Both the position numbers and the translations under genes were made by a program. This document shows positions 1 to 7,809 of a stretch of DNA of 64,000 bases, one piece after another. Under the pieces are notes generated by a model. That model made no database searches. It worked only from the letters and a program-made list of their open reading frames with translations, and was not told the DNA's origin. Position 1 is the stretch's first letter. Each line of letters opens with the position of its first letter. This stretch comes from Plantibacter sp050587525 (GTDB lineage: Bacteria; Actinomycetota; Actinomycetes; Actinomycetales; Microbacteriaceae), in NCBI RefSeq assembly GCF_050587525.1, contig NZ_JBOBFT010000007.1, positions 202,960-266,959 on the forward strand. The letters are read 5' to 3'.

Positions 1-271
1 TGAAGTCGACGTGACCGGGGGTGTCGATGATGTTGATCTGGTTCTTGTCCCAGAAACAGGTGGTTGCAGCGGACGTGATCGTGATGCCACGTTCCTGCTC
101 CTGAGCCATCCAGTCCATGGTCGAGGCGCCGTCGTGGGTCTCGCCGATCTTGTGGTTGACGCCCGTGTAGAACAGGATGCGCTCAGTGGTGGTGGTCTTG
201 CCGGCATCGATGTGGGCCATGATGCCGATGTTGCGGACCTTGTTCAGGTCGGTGAGCACGTCTTGTGCCAC
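1..271 (-). CDS. fusA: Elongation factor G, N-terminal part (runs off the left edge)
   Basis: Translational GTPase EF-G, which moves tRNAs and mRNA through the ribosome after peptide bond formation. Only the first 90 residues lie in the window. They carry the GTPase motifs G1 (AHIDAGKTT, from about residue 19), the switch-I region (RGITIT) and G3 (DTPGHVDF), all intact. The start is GTG at 271-269, chosen because a GGAGGAA ribosome binding site sits a few bases upstream and the next residues (VAQDVLTDLNKVRNIGIMAH) are typical of actinobacterial EF-G. It is third in the str operon behind rpsL and rpsG, separated from rpsG by a 93-base gap holding a strong hairpin. Identity is certain; the rest of the gene is not visible. 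Confidence 0.97.
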   Translation of the reverse strand, partial: MAQDVLTDLNKVRNIGIMAHIDAGKTTTTERILFYTGVNHKIGETHDGASTMDWMAQEQERGITITSAATTCFWDKNQINIIDTPGHVDF

Positions 272-316
272 GGGGTTCCTCCGGGAATTGGGTGGATTGG
301 AGCTGAAACTCTCAGA

Positions 317-355
317 GATGAGGAGGCCGACGCTTTCGCGGTCGGCCTCCTCATC
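317..355 (-). terminator. Perfect 15-bp stem hairpin between rpsG and fusA
   Basis: Arms at 317-331 and 341-355 are exact reverse complements (GATGAGGAGGCCGAC) around a 9-base loop. It begins about 10 bases after the rpsG stop, and no U-run follows on the minus strand. It could be a partial terminator, an attenuator or an mRNA processing/stability element that sets EF-G output relative to S12 and S7. The hairpin is seen directly; its role is inferred. Confidence 0.6.
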
Positions 356-364
356 AGGCGCCGA

Positions 365-835
365 CTACCAGCGGTAGTGAGCGAACGCCTTGTTCGATTC
401 GGCCATCTTGTGCGTGTCTTCACGACGCTTGACGGCTGCACCGAGACCATTCGACGCGTCGAGGATCTCGTTCTGGAGACGCTCGGTCATGGTCTTCTCG
501 CGGCGACCCTTGGCGTAGCTGACGAGCCAGCGCAGCGCGAGGGTGTTGGCACGGTGAGGCTTGACCTCGACCGGCACCTGGTAGGTGGAACCACCGACAC
601 GACGCGAACGCACCTCGAGCGTGGGGCGCACGTTGTCGAGCGCCTTCTTCAGGGTGACGACGGCGTCCTGCTGGTTCTTCGCCGCAACGCCTTCGAGTGC
701 GTCGTAGACGATGCGCTCGGCGAGGCCCTTCTTGCCATCAAGAAGGATCTTGTTGACGAGCTGGGAGACGATGGGTGCGCCGTATACGGGATCGGCGACG
801 ACGGGGCGCTTCGGAGCTGGACCCTTGCGAGGCAT
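365..835 (-). CDS. rpsG: 30S ribosomal protein S7
   Basis: Ribosomal protein S7 nucleates folding of the 3' domain of 16S rRNA and contacts the E-site tRNA. The 156-residue product has the usual bacterial length and opens MPRKGPAPKRPVVADPVYG, with the conserved VNKILLDGKKGLAERIVYDAL helix region split over residues 27-48 and the typical C-terminal HRMAE-like segment (THKMAESNKAFAHYRW). Its ATG overlaps the rpsL stop by one base (TAATG), so the two are probably translationally coupled. It is followed by a hairpin and then fusA. S7 is the autogenous regulator of str operons in other bacteria; no clear S7 mimic site was identified here. Confidence 0.98.
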   Translation of the reverse strand: MPRKGPAPKRPVVADPVYGAPIVSQLVNKILLDGKKGLAERIVYDALEGVAAKNQQDAVVTLKKALDNVRPTLEVRSRRVGGSTYQVPVEVKPHRANTLALRWLVSYAKGRREKTMTERLQNEILDASNGLGAAVKRREDTHKMAESNKAFAHYRW

Positions 836-1209
836 TACTTCTTCTCCATCTTCGCGCCGTAGCGGCTGCGAGCCTGCTTGCGGTTCTTGACGGCCTGCGT
901 GTCGAGGGCGCCGCGAACGATCTTGTAGCGGACACCGGGGAGGTCCTTGACACGACCGCCGCGAACCAGGACCAGCGAGTGCTCCTGGAGGTTGTGGCCT
1001 TCACCGGGGATGTACGCGGTGACCTCGGTGCCGTTGCGCAGCTTCACGCGGGCGACCTTGCGCATTGCCGAGTTCGGCTTCTTGGGGGTGGTGGTGTACA
1101 CACGAGTGCATACGCCGGCCTGCTGCGGGTTGCTCTTCAGGGCGGGCGCCTTGGTCTTGGTGACCTTGGGGCTGCGGCCCTTCCGAACCAACTGCTGAAT
1201 GGTTGGCAC
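835..1209 (-). CDS. rpsL: 30S ribosomal protein S12
   Basis: Ribosomal protein S12 controls decoding accuracy at the A site. The product is 124 residues. The two segments where streptomycin-resistance substitutions arise (TTTPKKPNSA and RVKDLPGVRY) keep the wild-type lysines, so this allele is expected to be streptomycin-sensitive. The start is GTG at 1209-1207, supported by AAGGAG seven bases upstream and the standard N-terminus MPTIQQLVRKGR. It is the first gene of the str operon, with about 310 bases between it and the terminator of the preceding same-strand gene. Confidence 0.98.
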   Translation of the reverse strand: MPTIQQLVRKGRSPKVTKTKAPALKSNPQQAGVCTRVYTTTPKKPNSAMRKVARVKLRNGTEVTAYIPGEGHNLQEHSLVLVRGGRVKDLPGVRYKIVRGALDTQAVKNRKQARSRYGAKMEKK

Positions 1210-1521
1210 TACTTGCTCCTTGATGGTTACTGCACGGTGACAGCGGTACTGAATGTCAGCATTCGCGCTGCGGTTGCCCGCTGCGCGAGGTCATATGGAC
1301 CCACCGGCAGAGCACGAGTGTGCCTTGCCTAGCGTGGTGGGTTATGCCGTGGGGGCGATCCGGTTCCCGGATCCACCCGTATGTGCCTGCGGCCTGACGT
1401 TCTCCGGACCTCCGGGTTCTTGCGAATCCGGACATCACGAGAGCGCACGACAAAAGCGCACACTGAATCAATGTTAGCCGCTGGTGGGAACGCGGTCAAA
1501 CAGTCGGGGGCCGTTCACAGA
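1210..1521 (-). other. Leader and promoter region of the str operon
   Basis: This non-coding stretch of about 310 bases lies upstream of rpsL and must hold its promoter. The AAGGAG ribosome binding site is next to the GTG start. I could not find a convincing pair of -35/-10 hexamers. One TANNNT-like hexamer (TAGGCA on the minus strand, near 1329) is a weak candidate only. Nothing else recognisable is present. Confidence 0.4.
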
Positions 1522-1559
1522 CTCGGCGCGGGTGCACCGCGTGGTGCGCCCGCGCCGAG
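1522..1559 (-). terminator. Rho-independent-type terminator after the 1596-3182 gene
   Basis: Seventeen-base arms (CTCGGCGCGGGCGCACC against GGTGCACCCGCGCCGAG on the minus strand) pair with one G-U and a 4-base loop. The hairpin starts 37 bases after the stop codon of the preceding membrane-protein gene. There is no U-run, as is common for actinobacterial terminators. It separates the export block from the str operon. Confidence 0.7.
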
Positions 1560-1595
1560 CGCGTGTTGCATGTCCGGGTGGAGCGGTGACTGGCG

Positions 1596-3182
1596 CTACA
1601 GGACGGGTGCGGGGACGAACGTCGCGCCCTTGTCGTCGAAGGCCGTGATCGTCCCGCGCACTTGGAAGTTGACCGGGGCGACACTGTAGCCGGGGCCGGT
1701 CGCGCCGTTCGCCGGGTTGGTGAGCGTGCAGGTCATCGACATGCGGCCCGTTGTCTCGCCGTCGACGTTCCAGGAGCCGCCGGAGAACTCGCCGACCGAG
1801 AAGGTCGGCCGGGTGTCGAACGTCCACTTGACGTCGGAGGGCGTGTAGCCGGTGTCGTTCTTGATGCCGAAGGGGCAGCCGTCCGGTTCGAGGGTGGTCG
1901 CTGCGCCGCAGCCGTCGATGTAGGCGTTGACGGCCGCGTCGGCCGCTTTCGTGCCCTCGTCGGTGAGCGTCGCGGTCAGCAGCGCCGGCGCGGCGGCCTG
2001 GCCGAAGCCGAGCGCCGTCGCCTCGGACTCCTCCGCGGAGAACCACTTGCTGTCCGCGAGGGCGACGTCGTAGGTGCCGGGGAACGCGCGGAGTTCGTAT
2101 ACGCCGTCGGTGACGGGCTCGACGTCCTTCAGCTCGACGCCGGCGACCGTGACGCCAGCGTCGGCGGGAGCCGCGACGTCGACCTCGAGTGTCGTGAGCT
2201 CCGGTGCGTTGAGCTTCCACTTGTCGAAGATGACCGCGTCCTTGCCGGTGCGGGTGAGCGTGAAGTCCTGCTCGAAGGTCTCACCGGCCTGCTTGATCCG
2301 GACCGCGACGGTCGCGGTGTCGCCGCTCGTGCGCGTGCGGCCGACCGTGTACGCGCTCACGCGCTGCGTGGCCTGCGAGTACGCCTCATCGGTGAGGAGG
2401 ACGTCGGCGTCGGAGCGCTCCGCGCCCGTCATCGAGAGCGCCTGCTCGGCCTTGCCTGCCTTGAGCGCGTCGAGGTACGCCTTGACCGTCACCTCGGGCG
2501 CGTGGGTCGCGTTGCCGATGCCGACGCCGACGATCCCGCCGACGATGAGGAGGACGAGGACGCTGCCGCCAGCGATGATGCCCGTGAGCGCGCCCTTGCT
2601 GAGCCGCTTCTTCTCCTTCGGGGGCTGCGGCGGCTGCCCGTTCCACCCGTACTGGCCGGTGTTCTGAGGCGTTCCGGGGGCGCCGTACTGACCCGGCTGA
2701 CCCTGGCCGTACTGACCCGGCTGACCGGGCTGACCGGGCTGGGGAGGCGCGCCGAAGGCGACGGTCGGCTGCGTCTGGTTCGGGTTCACGGGACCGGGCT
2801 GCTGCTGCTGAGGCTGGCCGTACGGGCGCTGCGGCTGCGAGGGCTGCTGGCCGTACTGACCGGTCGGCTGCTGGCCGTACTGGCCGGTCGGCTGCTGGCC
2901 GTACTGACCGGTCGGCTGCTGGCCGGTGTGCTGCGGTCCGCCGAACTGCTGCGGCGCAGAGGGCTGGACCGGAGGCTGAGGCTGCGGCGCGTTCTGATCG
3001 GGGCGCGCGAAGGTGTTCTGCGCGGGGGCTGCGGGCTGCTGCACCGGAGGCGCGGGCTGCTGCACCGGAGGCACAGGCTGCTGCACCGGAGACACGGGCG
3101 CGACGGGCTCCTGCGCACCGCTCTGCTCGGGCTGACGCTCCGGTTCCTCTGGTGCCTGGTTCGGGTTGTCGGTGTTCGTCAT
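1596..3182 (-). CDS. Membrane-anchored protein with long Pro/Gln/Gly-rich cytoplasmic tail
   Basis: The 528-residue product has a low-complexity N-terminal half (residues 1-190) rich in P, Q and G, with repeats such as VQQPAPP and three copies of the eight-residue TGQYGQQP. One membrane helix follows (about 199-222, after KEKKRLSKG), then a predicted extracellular part of about 300 residues starting with a short segment (VTVKAYLDALKAGKAEQAL) resembling lumazine-binding/DUF4878-type folds. The ATG at 3182 is preferred because the frame upstream is low-quality and a promoter with TATACT lies at 3243-3248. An 18-bp palindrome upstream is shared with the WXG100 and EssC-like genes, so it is likely co-regulated with the export system. 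Function unknown; it may be a surface sensor or a component of the secretion block. Confidence 0.8.
   Translation of the reverse strand: MTNTDNPNQAPEEPERQPEQSGAQEPVAPVSPVQQPVPPVQQPAPPVQQPAAPAQNTFARPDQNAPQPQPPVQPSAPQQFGGPQHTGQQPTGQYGQQPTGQYGQQPTGQYGQQPSQPQRPYGQPQQQQPGPVNPNQTQPTVAFGAPPQPGQPGQPGQYGQGQPGQYGAPGTPQNTGQYGWNGQPPQPPKEKKRLSKGALTGIIAGGSVLVLLIVGGIVGVGIGNATHAPEVTVKAYLDALKAGKAEQALSMTGAERSDADVLLTDEAYSQATQRVSAYTVGRTRTSGDTATVAVRIKQAGETFEQDFTLTRTGKDAVIFDKWKLNAPELTTLEVDVAAPADAGVTVAGVELKDVEPVTDGVYELRAFPGTYDVALADSKWFSAEESEATALGFGQAAAPALLTATLTDEGTKAADAAVNAYIDGCGAATTLEPDGCPFGIKNDTGYTPSDVKWTFDTRPTFSVGEFSGGSWNVDGETTGRMSMTCTLTNPANGATGPGYSVAPVNFQVRGTITAFDDKGATFVPAPVL
2844..2915 (-). repeat. Three tandem 24-bp repeats inside the membrane-protein gene
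   Basis: Units at 2844-2867, 2868-2891 and 2892-2915 are nearly identical and in frame, encoding the eight-residue TGQYGQQP repeat of the cytoplasmic tail. A second, 21-bp, three-unit repeat near 3035-3098 encodes PPVQQPA units. Such coding repeats are prone to copy-number change by slippage. Confidence 0.8.
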
Positions 3183-3215
3183 GGTGCTGCGCCCCCAAAG
3201 GCAGTGGAATGTGCC

Positions 3216-3233
3216 TGCACAGAAAACTGTGCA
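3216..3233. promoter_or_regulatory. Inverted repeat TGCACAG-N4-CTGTGCA just after the predicted transcription start
   Basis: Perfect 7-bp arms around AAAA, located within the first bases of the predicted transcript of the 1596-3182 gene. It could be an operator for a second regulator or a small 5'-UTR hairpin. I saw no other copy in the window. Confidence 0.4.
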
Positions 3234-3242
3234 TTGGGTGAA

Positions 3243-3288
3243 AGTATAGTGACGGCCTCGACCGCCGACCATGGGGAGAGCTCCCCAT
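3243..3288 (-). promoter_or_regulatory. Palindrome-dependent promoter 1 (export block), upstream of the 1596-3182 gene
   Basis: The palindrome ATGGGGAGAGCTCCCCAT occupies 3271-3288. On the minus strand it is followed after exactly 22 bp by the hexamer TATACT (3248-3243), a good -10. No TTGACA-like -35 is present at the expected place, so the palindrome probably binds an activator centred near -43. The same palindrome and spacing recur at 30097-30142 and, less perfectly, at 23248-23293. Confidence 0.65.
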
Positions 3289-3333
3289 TCAGGGAGGCCA
3301 GGGACGCGCCGATCCGCGCGGCAGCGACGGGCA

Positions 3334-3981
3334 TCACCAGGGGGATCTGGGCGAGTCCAGTTCGAGCGAGAGGTCGTCGAGGAGCGCTGCCACCTGTGGC
3401 TCCACATAGCGGGCGATGCCGTCGTGGATGCGGCGCCGATGACCGATGAGCAACTCGCAGACGCGCCGCCCCACATCGTTCGCGCATTCGTCGGCGAGGG
3501 CGATCTCTGCTCGCAGGGCCTGCTTCTCCGCGTCGGAGAGCGGCGCGGGGACCGGCTGGGACACGATGTCGGCGGGCTCGGTGCCGAGTTCGGCGAGGGT
3601 GAAGAGGTACGGCTGCTCTGGGTCGGGATCGGGGTCCAGCTGGAGGCCGTCGAACTCGGGGTCGAGGCCCTCCCCCGGACGGTAGGCCTTGGCCGCCGCA
3701 CGGGCGTCGGCATCGCGCAGTTCACCGCGGAGGAGCGGCAGGTTGCGGTCGGTGTACTCGGCGACGGCGTGATCGACGATCGTCTTCATGCGCGTCGCGA
3801 GCCCGTGCTGCACCGCGTGCGGGACGTCGGTCGTGAGACCGGCGGCGGCGAGGACGGGCGACCCGAGACACCTGCGGCAGACCCTCGTGCGGCCCCGATG
3901 GCTCGACGGGTGCCAACGCGGCAGCCAACGCAACCAGGCGTCGACGGCCCCGGCGACCGCAGTGTCGAGGACACGCTCCAT
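3334..3981 (-). CDS. Uncharacterised cytoplasmic protein of the PFNA-like block
   Basis: A 215-residue product with no signal peptide or membrane helix. It has a Cys-x2-Cys pair near residue 35 (CRRCLGS) and an acidic middle. I do not recognise a family. It lies 67 bases downstream of the transglutaminase-like gene on the same strand and upstream of the Pro/Gln-rich membrane protein, so it may be the last gene of the MoxR-DUF58-transglutaminase unit. The ATG at 3981 is preceded by a short AAGG. Confidence 0.65.
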   Translation of the reverse strand: MERVLDTAVAGAVDAWLRWLPRWHPSSHRGRTRVCRRCLGSPVLAAAGLTTDVPHAVQHGLATRMKTIVDHAVAEYTDRNLPLLRGELRDADARAAAKAYRPGEGLDPEFDGLQLDPDPDPEQPYLFTLAELGTEPADIVSQPVPAPLSDAEKQALRAEIALADECANDVGRRVCELLIGHRRRIHDGIARYVEPQVAALLDDLSLELDSPRSPW

Positions 3982-4048
3982 GGGGCCTTACGCTACCGGG
4001 TCGGGCCCGATGAGCGGAACGGACGCACGGGCGATGCGATGATCCCGA

Positions 4049-6475
4049 TCAGTCACGCTGGCCGATGCGCTTCGCGAGTCGGTCCGGCACACGCAGCACG
4101 GAGCCGAGACTGCGTTTCGTCCGCAGGCGGAATCGGCTCACCTGTCGTCGGAACCAGCCGAGCTCCGCGGTCGCCGCCTCGCTCGTCGCGATGGCCTCGG
4201 CCCACAGGCGATCGGCCGTCGCCGCATCGACGTCGTCGCCGGAGAACACGGCGGCATCGGTCTCGCGGGCGAGCGCCGGGAGCGCAGCCGGGGCTTCGAC
4301 CAGCTGCGCGCCGACCGCCGTGGCGATCCCGCTCCGTGTGCTGTGCTCGGGGATCGTGTACCCGGCCTCCGCATACCGATCGATGAGCTCGTCCCACGCC
4401 CCTGCGGCCTGCGCATCACCCGTCGGGGCGCCACGGCGCCGCTGCAGACGTCGGCGCTTTGCGGCGCGGATCGCGAGCAACGGGATGCCGTAGACGGCCA
4501 ACGGAACGATGATCGCCCCCGCGAGCCACCAGACCCACTCCGGGACGACGAACGGATTCTGCTTGTCCTTGTCGTCGCCGTCATCGATGTCGGCGTCGGT
4601 CAGCAGGCTGTCGTCGATGTTGTCGGAGCGCGGGGGCTGACGCACCTGCGGCTGCGGCTCGGTCTTCGGTTTGGGGTCCTGGTCCTGCGGGATCTCGGTC
4701 TCGTCCGGCGTCGGCGAGAACGCCACCCAGCCGTAGCCCTCGAACGGGACCTCCACCCACGCGGTGACGTCGTGCCCAGTGACCTTCACGCTCGACTGCC
4801 CTTCGGTCACCTCCGGTGCGAACCCCATGACGACACGTGCGGGGTAACCGAGGGAACGGGCCATGAGCGCGAACGCGGACGCGTACTGCTCCTCATCGCC
4901 GACCATGGGCGTGCGGGTGAAGAGCTCCGCCATCCGGTCGGCGCCGTGCCCGGCGCGCGACGGCGTCGTGTCCGAGGCGAGACCATGACTCAGGAAGCCC
5001 GTGGTGCGGAGCGTCTGCTCGATCGCCCGCAGCTGCGCCATGGGCGCCGTCTCCGAGCCGACCAGCTCCGACGCCTTCGCGACGACGATGTCGGGGATGT
5101 TGGTGACGGGCGGCAGCGTGACGTCGGCCGTCGGAGTGGATGCGAGAGCCGTGTCGTTCGGCACACGCTGCGTCTCGGCGGTCGCCTCGTACCGGTCGCC
5201 CGCGCGGACGCCGCTCGTCAGGACCGCGGCGCCGCTCGTCGCGTTGTACCGGACGTCCTCGGATCGCTTCGCCGTCTTCCCGTCGAGCTGCAGCGAGGAC
5301 AGGTAGCCGACGCCGGGCAGCCAGATGTCGTGGTAGCCGCTCACGTCGATCGTCACGTCGCGCGTGCCGCCCTCGGTGAGCAGCTTCGGCTCGGGCATCG
5401 TGGAGCCGACGAGCTGGAACGCGCCGGATCCGTCGGTCGCGTCGGACGGCCCGGCGACCGTCCAGAGCTTGCCGTCGTAACTGTCCATCGCCGCCATGCG
5501 CAGGCGGTCGCCGGGGTGCAGTCCCGTCGCCGTGAAGAGCGTCGTGTCGTCGAGGTCCTTCGTGTAAGAGCGGAAGCCGGACAGCGGGCTCGGGTAGTCG
5601 AAAGGGTCGAACGGCGGGGTGATCGCTTCGCGGAGCACGAACCGCCCGTCGGTCGGCGGCGTCGCCGCGAAGGCGGCTCCCCCACCGAGGACGATCGCGC
5701 ACACGGCGAGGAGGCTCACGCCGAGGAACTTCTTGCGCCGGAGGACCGCGGAGGTCGATGCCGCGACGTTCTCGCCACGTCCCGCGGCGGGACGCCAGCC
5801 CAACCACACGAGCGCGATGACCGCGAACAGGATGCCGCGGACGGCCGCGAAGAACGGCGTCGAGGTGCCGAGCAGGACCGAGGTCGCGAAGAGCACGATC
5901 GGGCCGATCAGGACGACGGCGCAACGACTCGCGAGCTGCGGTCGGCGCGGCAGCCAGCGGACGGCGAGAACCGCGGCGACGACACCGATCATGAGGCCGC
6001 ACAGGTACGGCAGCGTCATGATGTAGGCGGGCGCCTCGAGCGGTGCGGCGAGGGTGACGAAGTCCTTCCAGCCGAACACCGAGCCGATGCTCAGGCCGCT
6101 GAGCGTCGTGAGGTTCGGAAGGAAGCCGATCGTCGCGGCCGCCGGCATCGCGAGCGCACTGCCGAAGAGGAAGAAGGCGACGACGGTCGCGAGGGCGGTG
6201 AGGACCGCACCGAGCTTGAGCGCGTGCGAGGCGACGCCGACGGCCAGGCCGACGACGAGGCCGCCGAGACCGGCGAGGAGGAACCCGGTCCCGCCGAGCG
6301 CAGCGCCGAAACCGAGCATGCCGATCCCGGCCAGGACGAAGACGACCGCGAGGTCGATCCAGGAGCGCGCAGGCAATGGCCACGGGGCGACGAAGGTGGG
6401 CACGATGCCCTGGACGTTGACGTCCGCCGCCGTCGAGGCGCTCTGCGGCCGGACCCGGGTCTGCTCCTCGCTCAC
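4049..6475 (-). CDS. Multi-pass membrane protein with a transglutaminase-like domain lacking the catalytic triad
   Basis: An 808-residue TgpA-type protein. Several N-terminal membrane helices lie at about residues 40-230, with another at 250-270; an extracellular transglutaminase-core region follows (about 470-590), then an acidic linker and one helix near 630-655. The core fold is recognisable (YASAFALMARSLGYPARVVMGF, then TAWVEVPFEGYGWVAFSP). The family's Cys in GDCEQ is Glu (GDEEQ, residue 528), the His before AWVEV is Thr571, and the Asp in FDPTP is Ser587. It should therefore lack protease or transglutaminase chemistry. The start is GTG at 6475, overlapping the DUF58 stop by 4 bases (GTGA). 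It corresponds to tgm of the bifidobacterial PFNA cluster. It probably serves as a structural or binding partner at the membrane. Confidence 0.88.
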   Translation of the reverse strand: MSEEQTRVRPQSASTAADVNVQGIVPTFVAPWPLPARSWIDLAVVFVLAGIGMLGFGAALGGTGFLLAGLGGLVVGLAVGVASHALKLGAVLTALATVVAFFLFGSALAMPAAATIGFLPNLTTLSGLSIGSVFGWKDFVTLAAPLEAPAYIMTLPYLCGLMIGVVAAVLAVRWLPRRPQLASRCAVVLIGPIVLFATSVLLGTSTPFFAAVRGILFAVIALVWLGWRPAAGRGENVAASTSAVLRRKKFLGVSLLAVCAIVLGGGAAFAATPPTDGRFVLREAITPPFDPFDYPSPLSGFRSYTKDLDDTTLFTATGLHPGDRLRMAAMDSYDGKLWTVAGPSDATDGSGAFQLVGSTMPEPKLLTEGGTRDVTIDVSGYHDIWLPGVGYLSSLQLDGKTAKRSEDVRYNATSGAAVLTSGVRAGDRYEATAETQRVPNDTALASTPTADVTLPPVTNIPDIVVAKASELVGSETAPMAQLRAIEQTLRTTGFLSHGLASDTTPSRAGHGADRMAELFTRTPMVGDEEQYASAFALMARSLGYPARVVMGFAPEVTEGQSSVKVTGHDVTAWVEVPFEGYGWVAFSPTPDETEIPQDQDPKPKTEPQPQVRQPPRSDNIDDSLLTDADIDDGDDKDKQNPFVVPEWVWWLAGAIIVPLAVYGIPLLAIRAAKRRRLQRRRGAPTGDAQAAGAWDELIDRYAEAGYTIPEHSTRSGIATAVGAQLVEAPAALPALARETDAAVFSGDDVDAATADRLWAEAIATSEAATAELGWFRRQVSRFRLRTKRSLGSVLRVPDRLAKRIGQRD

Positions 6476-7809
6476 ATCGCCCTCGCCATCACTCTGGCGA
6501 GATCGCCGAGGCTGCCGAGGGTCATGACGGACATGCCCGCGACGTCCTTGATGGATGGCTTGGCACCCGTCTCCACACGGATGCCGATGACGTTGACGTC
6601 CGGCCCGAAGAGCCGCTGGATGCCGCGGTACTCGGGCGCCTGCAGGTGCGATCCGGCGACGATGATGACGACGCTCGGCGCGGGCAGGCGCTTCGTCGTC
6701 TCCCGCGCGAAGGTCCGCGGGGTGTCGTGGACGTCGCGCACGAGCTGCAGGCGGCAGGAGTCGTCGAGGAAGGAGGTCACGGTGTGGGTGCGGAGCGCGA
6801 GCTGATCGGTCACGACGCTGATCTGGACCTGGTCGATGATGACCTGCGTCGCGATCGAGGCCGTGAGCGAGACCGCGAGTTCGAACTCGTCCGCGTCGGC
6901 GTAGTAGCGCTCGTCGCTCGTCATGACCATCGTCAGCTGCGAGCGGCGGGACTCCTCGAACTGCCGCACCATGAGCTCGCCCGTCTTGGCGGACGACTTC
7001 CAGTGGATGTAGCGACGGTCGTCGCCCGGCACGTAGCCGCGGAGCGCGTGGAAGGAGATGTCGGTGTTGGTGATCTTCTTGGTGACCTGGCCCTCGAGGT
7101 CGCGGATGAGTCCGGCGGCCGTGGGGTGCAGTCGGGTCGTGAGGGGGTGCACGAAGAGTTCGACGAGCCCCGTCCAGCGCACTTCGCGGCGGAGCAGGCC
7201 GAGCTGGTCGCCGCGCACGGAGACCGCAGGGCCGGCGAGGATGACCGCGCGACGGTTCGTGGGGACGGCGAACAGCTCCTCGTGCTCGTCCCCCGCCGCG
7301 ATGGCCGGCAGAGCGAACTCGGCCATCCCGTTCCCGACAGGAACTTCGAGGCGGGTCGGCGTCGTCGCACGGCTCCCCGGGTTCGAGACGAGGACCTGAC
7401 CGAACGCCCGCTCCCCCACGACGACGCGCGTCGGATTCAGGTGGATGGAGACGGCGAAGGTCGACCGGCCGAAGAGGAACGCGATCGAGACGACGAGCGC
7501 CGCGAGCGGGACGAGGCCGAGGAACAGCAGCTCGGACCAGCCCAGTACGAGGCCAGTGACGGTGCAGACGAGACCGACCACGAGCACGACCCAGCCGAGC
7601 GGGCTGACGAGCTCTGCCACCGGACGGATGTAGCTCCAGAGCACCCGCAGCCACGGACCGGCCACCCGCGCGACCGAGTGACCCGCTCCGACGACCCGCT
7701 CACGGATCGTCGGGCGCGCCGGAGACGCAGCGGACTCGGCATCCGTCTGGCGCGATGCCTCGACGGGCGCCTCCTGCTGCGTCTCGGCGGGCGGGGTGCT
7801 GATGCTCAT
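6472..7809 (-). CDS. DUF58 membrane protein
   Basis: A 445-residue product with two adjacent membrane helices (about residues 60-110, near SPLGWVVLVVGLVCTVTGLV), a beta-rich region, and the DUF58 signature YVPGDDRRYIHWKSSAKTGE followed by a von Willebrand A-like C-terminal half. DUF58 proteins accompany MoxR ATPases and are thought to be their clients or adaptors in assembling surface complexes. The ATG at 7809 overlaps the moxR stop by 4 bases (ATGA), and the stop overlaps the transglutaminase-like gene by 4 bases, so the three are translationally coupled. Longer upstream starts were rejected because they would lie deep inside moxR. Confidence 0.92.
   Translation of the reverse strand: MSISTPPAETQQEAPVEASRQTDAESAASPARPTIRERVVGAGHSVARVAGPWLRVLWSYIRPVAELVSPLGWVVLVVGLVCTVTGLVLGWSELLFLGLVPLAALVVSIAFLFGRSTFAVSIHLNPTRVVVGERAFGQVLVSNPGSRATTPTRLEVPVGNGMAEFALPAIAAGDEHEELFAVPTNRRAVILAGPAVSVRGDQLGLLRREVRWTGLVELFVHPLTTRLHPTAAGLIRDLEGQVTKKITNTDISFHALRGYVPGDDRRYIHWKSSAKTGELMVRQFEESRRSQLTMVMTSDERYYADADEFELAVSLTASIATQVIIDQVQISVVTDQLALRTHTVTSFLDDSCRLQLVRDVHDTPRTFARETTKRLPAPSVVIIVAGSHLQAPEYRGIQRLFGPDVNVIGIRVETGAKPSIKDVAGMSVMTLGSLGDLARVMARAM

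Noticed and set aside
1662..3449. Long plus-strand frame opposite the Pro/Gln-rich membrane protein
   Set aside because: Its composition mirrors the repeats on the other strand; the minus-strand frame has a promoter, a terminator and a membrane helix.
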